A stretch of 10,094 nt of DNA from an uncultured Oligoflexia bacterium (lineage in GTDB: Bacteria > Bdellovibrionota > Bacteriovoracia > Bacteriovoracales > Bacteriovoracaceae). The translations under genes and the position numbers were made by a program. The stretch spans positions 1 to 10,094 of the forward strand of contig CATLVA010000027.1 in NCBI GenBank assembly GCA_950060715.1. The letters are read 5' to 3'. The notes beneath the pieces are model-generated. The model saw only the letters and a list, made by a program, of their open reading frames with translations, was not told where the DNA came from and made no database searches. Shown piece by piece: positions 5,647-10,094 of the stretch; position 1 is the first letter of the stretch, and every line of letters begins with the position of its first letter.

Positions 5647-7263
5647 ATGAAGTTCATAATTGCAGTGGGAGTTGCATCACTGATTTTGAGTGCGTGTAAT
5701 ATTAAGCCTAAAAGAAATAGCGCTTACTATCGAAATATTGGGGGAGAGCCTTCACGTTTAAATCCAATCGGTTCATCTGATGGCTATACTTGGGCTGTAC
5801 GAGATTATGTCTACGAGACATTACTTGATGTTGACCCTGATACTTACGACTGGGTACCACACCTTGCAACTGAATGGAATATTTCTGATGATAAGACTGT
5901 TTTTCGTTATAAATTACGAGAAGGTGTGAAGTGGCATGATGGTGTTGAGTTTACAGCCGAAGATGTTAAGTTTTCATTCGATATTCTTTTTCAGGATAAA
6001 TTTAATACTGTAACGACTAGGGCGTTTTTCGATGGGATTAAAGAAGTAAAGATTATCGATAAGTATACTGTTGAGTTTATTGCAAAAGACCAAAGTTATA
6101 AAAACTTTGATGTCATCAATGGAACACTTAAAATTTTTCCGAAGCATTTCTACGAACAAGATCTTCCTAAAAGCTATTTTAATAAGCACTTACTTGGAAC
6201 CGGACCTTATAAACTTGAAAAATATTACCGAGGCAGTAGGGTTGTTCTAGTTCGAAATGATGATTGGTGGGGGTATAAAATCCCTGATCAAAAAGCCCAT
6301 AATTTTGAAAAGATTGTTCTTCGTTTTGTATCAGATAATAACGTTGAGTTAGAGATGTTTAAAAAGGGAGCTTTTGATTTTATTGGAATGCAGCCTGAAG
6401 TTTATGTGAAAAAAACCAAAGGCGAGATTTGGGGAAAAGAAGTCCATAAAAATAAAATTCAAAACAAAGGTGCAAAGGGCTCATCTTTTATTGGTTGGAA
6501 TATGAAGCATCCAATCCTAAAAAATAGAAATGTGAGGAAAGCTTTATACCATTTAATCAATCGCCCTCTTATGATTGAAAAATTTGAATACAATTACAAG
6601 TATCCTGCAGCAGGACCGATCTATCATGAGTCCCCGTATCATAATCCAAGTATTAAACCGATTGAATATGACCCTAAGCAAGCCTTACAAATTCTCAAAA
6701 ACGAAGGTTGGTCTGACTCTGATGGAGACAATATCCTCGATAAGGTAATAGATGGACAGAAAATGAAGTTTTCCATCACTATTCTAGAACCTTGGGAGGG
6801 ATTTTTAAAATACCTTACTGTTTTTAAGGAAGACGCTAAAAAAGCTGGGGTAGAGATCAATATCAAACTTATTGAGTGGAACTCGTTTATAAAACTTTTA
6901 GACGAAAGAAAATTTGAAGCTGTAAGACTTGCGTGGGGAGGAACGGTAACGTGGGACCCAATGCAAATTTGGCATTCAAAATCTATTGAAAATGGTGGTT
7001 CAAATTTTGTTAGCTTTAGCAACCCAAGAGTCGATGAAATCACTGACAAAGCAAAGTATATTCATGACAAAGAAGAGAGAATCAAACTTCTGCAAGAAGC
7101 GGAAAAACTCATTGTTAATGATTATCCTTATGCGTGGTTCTTCTATTCGAAATTTTCCTTTTATGGCAATAGCGACAGAATTAAGAAAGAAAAAGATACT
7201 TACGGTTATACTGTCGGGCAGGAATACTGGAAGTTTAAATCAGAAATGAGAAAGGATATATAA
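5647..7263 (+). CDS. ABC peptide-importer substrate-binding lipoprotein (SBP family 5, OppA/DppA-like)
   Basis: A 538-residue periplasmic binding protein tethered by lipid. The signal ends in lipobox LSAC with Cys17. Family-5 marks: GGEPSRLNPIGSSDG (32-46), YETLLDVDP (56-64), ATEWNISDDKTVFRYKLREG (74-93) with KWHDGVEFTAEDVKFSF (95-111), the LLGTGPYKLEKY hinge (182-193), NRNVRKALYHLINR (293-306), and a C-terminal LLQEAEKLIVNDYPYAWFF (481-499). Residues 357-365 (DSDGDNILD) form an EF-hand-like calcium loop, which I recall in other family-5 proteins. The likely ligand is an oligopeptide, though the family also binds nickel, heme and sugars. It is paired with YejB/YejE-type permeases, yet the sequence looks more like OppA/DppA than YejA. 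The yejB start lies 1 nt after its stop. Confidence 0.93.
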   Translation: MKFIIAVGVASLILSACNIKPKRNSAYYRNIGGEPSRLNPIGSSDGYTWAVRDYVYETLLDVDPDTYDWVPHLATEWNISDDKTVFRYKLREGVKWHDGVEFTAEDVKFSFDILFQDKFNTVTTRAFFDGIKEVKIIDKYTVEFIAKDQSYKNFDVINGTLKIFPKHFYEQDLPKSYFNKHLLGTGPYKLEKYYRGSRVVLVRNDDWWGYKIPDQKAHNFEKIVLRFVSDNNVELEMFKKGAFDFIGMQPEVYVKKTKGEIWGKEVHKNKIQNKGAKGSSFIGWNMKHPILKNRNVRKALYHLINRPLMIEKFEYNYKYPAAGPIYHESPYHNPSIKPIEYDPKQALQILKNEGWSDSDGDNILDKVIDGQKMKFSITILEPWEGFLKYLTVFKEDAKKAGVEINIKLIEWNSFIKLLDERKFEAVRLAWGGTVTWDPMQIWHSKSIENGGSNFVSFSNPRVDEITDKAKYIHDKEERIKLLQEAEKLIVNDYPYAWFFYSKFSFYGNSDRIKKEKDTYGYTVGQEYWKFKSEMRKDI

Positions 7264-7264
7264 A

Positions 7265-8287
7265 ATGTTTGATTACCTGATTCGACGTATCTTATTGATG
7301 GTTCCGACCTTAATTGGAATCACTTTGGTTGTCTTTTTTATTATCAATCTTGCACCTGGTTCTCCGATCGAACAGCAGTTGCAGGCTTTAAAGTTCTCTG
7401 GGAATGCTGAACAAGCTAACTCAGCCGCTGGTTCAGTCTCTGTTAATGCTGAAATTTTAGATGCACTAAAAAAACAGTATGGCTTTGATAAACCAGTTCA
7501 TGAGCGCTATTGGCTATGGCTTAAAAATCTGGCCGTATTAGATTTTGGAGAGTCTTTCACATACGAAGAGGATGTTATTGATGTTATTGCTTCCAAATTT
7601 CCCGTCTCCCTTCAATTTGGAATAGCCTCACTTATTCTCAGTTATCTTATCTCGATTCCTCTAGGTGTATTCAAGGCGATAAAGCATGGATCAAAGTTTG
7701 ATTATCTATCAAGTTTCCTCTTATTTTTAGCTTACTCGATTCCAGGTTTCATGCTCGCGATTGTTTTAATTGTTTTTTTAGCGGGCGGAAGTTTTCTCGA
7801 TGTCTTTCCCATAGGGGGACTGTATTCTGATTTTTATGATGAAATGAATTGGTGGGAACAGATTCTCGATCGAGGTTACCATTTTGTTCTTCCACTTATT
7901 TGTTACACGATTGGCTCATATACAACACTTACTATGCTAATGAAAAACTCATTGATGGAAGAAATTAAAAAAGACTATGTAAGAACCGCAAAAGCTAAAG
8001 GCTTATCAGATAAAGTTGTTTACTTTAAGCATGCCCTTCGAAATGCACTTATTCCAATTGTTACAGGGCTTGGTGGATTCTTAGGAGTGTTTTTTGCGGG
8101 ATCTCTTCTTCTAGAAAAGATTTTTCAACTTGATGGGATCGGTCTTCTTGGATTCAATTCGGTTCTTTCACGAGACTATAATGTCATTATGGGGTTACTC
8201 GCAATTCAAGCGTTACTTATGCTTATTGGTAATATTATTTCAGACATCGCCTACGTTATTGTAGATCCAAGGATTGATTTCAAATGA
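7265..8287 (+). CDS. yejB: ABC peptide transporter permease YejB-like
   Basis: 340 residues, an inner-membrane permease subunit. It starts with YLIRRILLMVPTLIGIT, the first membrane helix of OppB/DppB/YejB, followed by INLAPGSPIEQQ. A periplasmic segment has YGFDKPVHERY and LDFGESF (92-98). LPVS-like FPVSLQFGI begins the permease core, and YVRTAKAKGLSDKVVYFKHA (238-257) is the EAA loop that docks on the ATPase. SRDY (302-305) and the C-terminal VDPRIDFK closely match E. coli YejB, as does the insert FLAGGSFLDVFPIGGL. Five to six membrane helices are apparent. A Shine-Dalgarno AGGA stands 8 nt before ATG 7265. The stop overlaps the yejE start (ATGA). No truncation is seen. Confidence 0.93.
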   Translation: MFDYLIRRILLMVPTLIGITLVVFFIINLAPGSPIEQQLQALKFSGNAEQANSAAGSVSVNAEILDALKKQYGFDKPVHERYWLWLKNLAVLDFGESFTYEEDVIDVIASKFPVSLQFGIASLILSYLISIPLGVFKAIKHGSKFDYLSSFLLFLAYSIPGFMLAIVLIVFLAGGSFLDVFPIGGLYSDFYDEMNWWEQILDRGYHFVLPLICYTIGSYTTLTMLMKNSLMEEIKKDYVRTAKAKGLSDKVVYFKHALRNALIPIVTGLGGFLGVFFAGSLLLEKIFQLDGIGLLGFNSVLSRDYNVIMGLLAIQALLMLIGNIISDIAYVIVDPRIDFK

Positions 8288-9306
8288 TAGAAAAAAGAAT
8301 TAAAAACGAACAAACACTAAAAAAATGGCGTGCGTTCAAGTCACATAAAACGGGTTATTACTCTTTATGGCTAATTTTTGTATTATGTTTTCTAAGTTTC
8401 ACAGCAGAAATTTGGTCTAACTCGAAACCACTGTATTTATCATACAAAGGGAATAGTTATTTTCCTGCAATGGTTGATTATAGTGTGAAAGAGTTTGGTA
8501 TCGAGGACAGCTTCTCAATTGATTACAGACAAATGAAATTAGGAGAAGATGACTGGGCTATCTGGCCAATTTTTGATTGGGACCCATTTGAATCAAATAA
8601 AAAAGTAGAAGACTATCCGGCTCCACCTAGTACTACAAACCTTATGGGAACTGATGATAGGGGACGTGACGTATTTGCAAGGCTATTATATGGACTGCGC
8701 TATTCAATAATCTACTCAGTTCTTGTTTGGATCATTACTTTTATTTTTGGAACTATTATCGGAGGCCTTCAAGGCTATATGGGGGGATGGTTTGATCTAA
8801 TCGGTCAGAGAGTAACGGAAATACTAAGTACCGTTCCTTACTTATTTTTACTTATTATCTTAATAGCCGTTTTTGAACCGAGCTTAACCCTTCTTATTGT
8901 CATTACCAGTGTTTTTGGTTGGATAAGTATCAGTATGTATATGCGTGCAGAATTTTTAAAAAATAGAAAAAGAGAGTACGTCGAAGCGGCAAGAGCGATG
9001 GGCCTTGGACATGGAAAAATTATCTTTAAGCATATTTTACCAAACTCCCTTGGGCCAATTATTACTTTTTCTCCTTTTGTCATTGCTGGAGGAATTTCTG
9101 GATTAGCGGCACTAGATTATCTTGGTTTTGGTCTTCCGGCACCAACCCCAAGTTGGGGGGAGCTACTAGCACAGGCCCAAAAAAACTTTACCATCGGCTG
9201 GTGGCTTGTCATATATCCCTTTAGTGCTTTATTTTTAATCTTAATTTCATTTAATTTTATAGGAGAAGCGGTAAGAGATGCTGTGGATCCACATAAAAGA
9301 AAATAA
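8284..9306 (+). CDS. yejE: ABC peptide transporter permease YejE-like
   Basis: 340 residues, the partner permease. The N-terminus KKWRAFKSHKTGYYSLWL and first membrane helix, then a long periplasmic loop with KPLYLSYKGNSYFPAM (48-63) and YPAPPSTTNLMGTDDRGRDV (111-130), are hallmarks of YejE rather than DppC. LDLWGQR-type GWFDLIGQRVTEILSTVP (168-185) follows. The EAA loop is EYVEAARAMGLGHGKIIFKH (231-250), then LDYLGFGLPAPTPSWGELL (277-295) and the terminal FIGEAVRDAVDPHK. A 4-nt overlap with yejB and an internal Shine-Dalgarno AAGGA (8269-8273) indicate coupled translation and equal amounts of the two subunits. No ATPase gene follows. A terminator lies about 130 nt downstream. Confidence 0.94.
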   Translation: MIEKRIKNEQTLKKWRAFKSHKTGYYSLWLIFVLCFLSFTAEIWSNSKPLYLSYKGNSYFPAMVDYSVKEFGIEDSFSIDYRQMKLGEDDWAIWPIFDWDPFESNKKVEDYPAPPSTTNLMGTDDRGRDVFARLLYGLRYSIIYSVLVWIITFIFGTIIGGLQGYMGGWFDLIGQRVTEILSTVPYLFLLIILIAVFEPSLTLLIVITSVFGWISISMYMRAEFLKNRKREYVEAARAMGLGHGKIIFKHILPNSLGPIITFSPFVIAGGISGLAALDYLGFGLPAPTPSWGELLAQAQKNFTIGWWLVIYPFSALFLILISFNFIGEAVRDAVDPHKRK

Positions 9307-9359
9307 ATCTTCACATACAAAATTTGAATTAGGAAAATGAAAAAGGCTTTATGAAAATA

Positions 9360-9382
9360 AGGGCCATCATTATAATGGCCCT
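9360..9382. terminator. Inverted repeat AGGGCCAT-N7-ATGGCCCT downstream of yejE
   Basis: A perfect 8-bp stem, 53 nt after the yejE stop. On the plus strand it is followed by A-rich sequence, so it is not an intrinsic terminator there, though it could protect the mRNA 3' end. Read on the minus strand it is followed by TATTTTC and might be a second terminator behind the regulator gene. Confidence 0.4.
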
Positions 9383-9436
9383 AAAGGAAAGGCACTTGAA
9401 AAGAACATTCTGTCCTCTTCTCATTTTTGCTTAATA

Positions 9437-9464
9437 AAAAGCCTAACAATTTAGTTAGGCTTTT
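9437..9464. terminator. Bidirectional intrinsic terminator between yejE and the Crp/Fnr gene
   Basis: AAAAGCCTAAC (9437-9447) and GTTAGGCTTTT (9454-9464) are perfect complements around a 6-nt loop. The terminal A and T runs provide a U-tract in either direction. The position between convergent stops (9306 and 9497) fits exactly. Nothing else is supported in the remainder of 9307-9496. Confidence 0.88.
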
Positions 9465-9496
9465 ACGTTAACAATTGGTAATACGCGGCATTTATT

Positions 9497-10084
9497 TTAG
9501 TTTTTTATTTCTCTTAAAAGTCTAGATAAAGATGGGGGTTGAATCCCAAGATAAGAGGCAAGATAAGTTTTTGGGATGCGGTGAATATCAATTCTTTTAT
9601 TTTCCTTAAACATCATCAGTCTTTGCTTGGCATTAAATTGAACAAACTCAATTTCACGTCTTGTTTTATACATATAGTTCTTTAAAAGAACTTCACTGTA
9701 TATGTCATGCCAAATACTATTGATTTGCATAAGTTCAAGAAATTGATTGTATTTGATAGTAAAAATCTCACTCTCTTCAAGTGCTTGTACAGAAATCATG
9801 GCCTTTGAGTTCTCTTCCCATGATAAAAAGAAATCTAGTATAAATGATTTTTCAGGTATAAAAGAAAATGTTTTCTCTTCACCTTCATGATCCGTAAGAT
9901 AGATTCTAAAAATTCCAGAGCAAACAATTGCTATTTCATCACAGTGATCAAAGTGTTGAAAAAAGTGCTCACTCTTTTTTAACTTTTTAGAAGTCATTAA
10001 GCATTCCACCTCTTCCCAGTTTGTAATTTTTTTCTGTGATAAAGATTGCAAATATTCTTTAATGTGTGGGGGCAGCTGTACCAT
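9497..10084 (-). CDS. Crp/Fnr-family transcriptional regulator, short form
   Basis: 195 residues. Residues about 20-110 form the cyclic-nucleotide-binding-type beta barrel (KLKKSEHFFQ, DEIAIVCSGIFRIYLTD, EKTFSFIPEKSF), without the phosphate-binding FGE...R-[ST]-A signature of true cAMP receptors. A connecting helix spans about 120-145. The helix-turn-helix is RIPKTYLASYLGIQPPSLSR (169-188), matching the HTH_Crp pattern. No FNR-type N-terminal cysteine cluster is present. Short regulators of this layout are common in Bacteroidetes and elsewhere; their ligand is generally unknown. An in-frame stop (10088-10090) just upstream makes ATG 10084 the first possible start; no Shine-Dalgarno is seen in the few bases available. 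It is convergent with yejE, so regulation of the importer is possible but not shown. Confidence 0.88.
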   Translation of the reverse strand: MVQLPPHIKEYLQSLSQKKITNWEEVECLMTSKKLKKSEHFFQHFDHCDEIAIVCSGIFRIYLTDHEGEEKTFSFIPEKSFILDFFLSWEENSKAMISVQALEESEIFTIKYNQFLELMQINSIWHDIYSEVLLKNYMYKTRREIEFVQFNAKQRLMMFKENKRIDIHRIPKTYLASYLGIQPPSLSRLLREIKN

Positions 10085-10094
10085 ATGTTAAATT

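Noticed and set aside
6639..7049. Minus-strand 136-codon frame inside the binding-protein gene
   Set aside because: It is a shadow of a strongly supported family-5 gene. The other antisense and offset frames in groEL and yejBE were left out for the same reason.
9351..9434. 27-codon frame starting MKIRAIIIMALK, overlapped by a preceding five-codon frame MKKAL (9337-9354)
   Set aside because: It runs through the 9360-9382 inverted repeat and stops at the terminator. The AGGA is too close to the first ATG, and no gene follows on this strand that a leader peptide could control.

Overview
The window is AT-rich DNA from a Gram-negative bacterium. It carries Sec signal peptides, a lipoprotein signal, two inner-membrane ABC permeases of the YejB/YejE type and a GroEL with the proteobacterial Gly-Gly-Met tail. 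The mix of genes (exported YheT-like hydrolase, exported TehB-like methyltransferase, exported coiled-coil protein, small Crp/Fnr protein) reminds me of the predatory Bdellovibrionota, perhaps Bacteriovoracales. That placement is an impression from memory and was not tested.

Layout. Positions 1-1281 are the 3' three quarters of groEL, ending at a hairpin (about 1302-1332) shared with a convergent gene. Positions 1335-2585 (minus strand) encode an exported alpha/beta hydrolase related to YheT. Positions 2586-2878 form a divergent regulatory region. It holds two perfect dyads, a sigma-54-like -24/-12 element at 2755-2771, and a GC-rich hairpin stretch running into a 17-bp hairpin with a U-tract (2862-2916). 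From 2879 to 9306 every gene is on the plus strand and most are tightly spaced: two unrecognised small proteins (2879-3334, 3335-3751), an exported SAM methyltransferase (3791-4471), an atypical QueD/PTPS-family protein (4473-4910), an exported coiled-coil protein (4952-5638), then a peptide-type ABC importer made of a lipoprotein binding protein (5647-7263), YejB (7265-8287) and YejE (8284-9306). An 11-bp bidirectional terminator (9437-9464) separates yejE from a convergent Crp/Fnr-family regulator (9497-10084, minus strand).

How the genes work together. The importer genes clearly form one operon: the gaps are 8 nt, 1 nt and a 4-nt overlap. The coiled-coil gene is probably its first member. 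The binding lipoprotein would capture peptides in the periplasm and YejBE would pass them through the inner membrane. The ATPase subunit is not in the window and must be encoded elsewhere. The methyltransferase and the PTPS-family gene are 1 nt apart and probably co-translated.

The most unusual part is 2755-2916. A predicted sigma-54 start at about 2782 would give an RNA of about 135 nt. It could present GGA in three hairpin loops (ACGGAG, AAGGAA, and ATGGAT in a third loop), which is the pattern bound by CsrA/RsmA proteins. The last loop also holds the start codon of the downstream gene. It may be a CsrA-type sponge RNA, a CsrA-controlled leader, or both.
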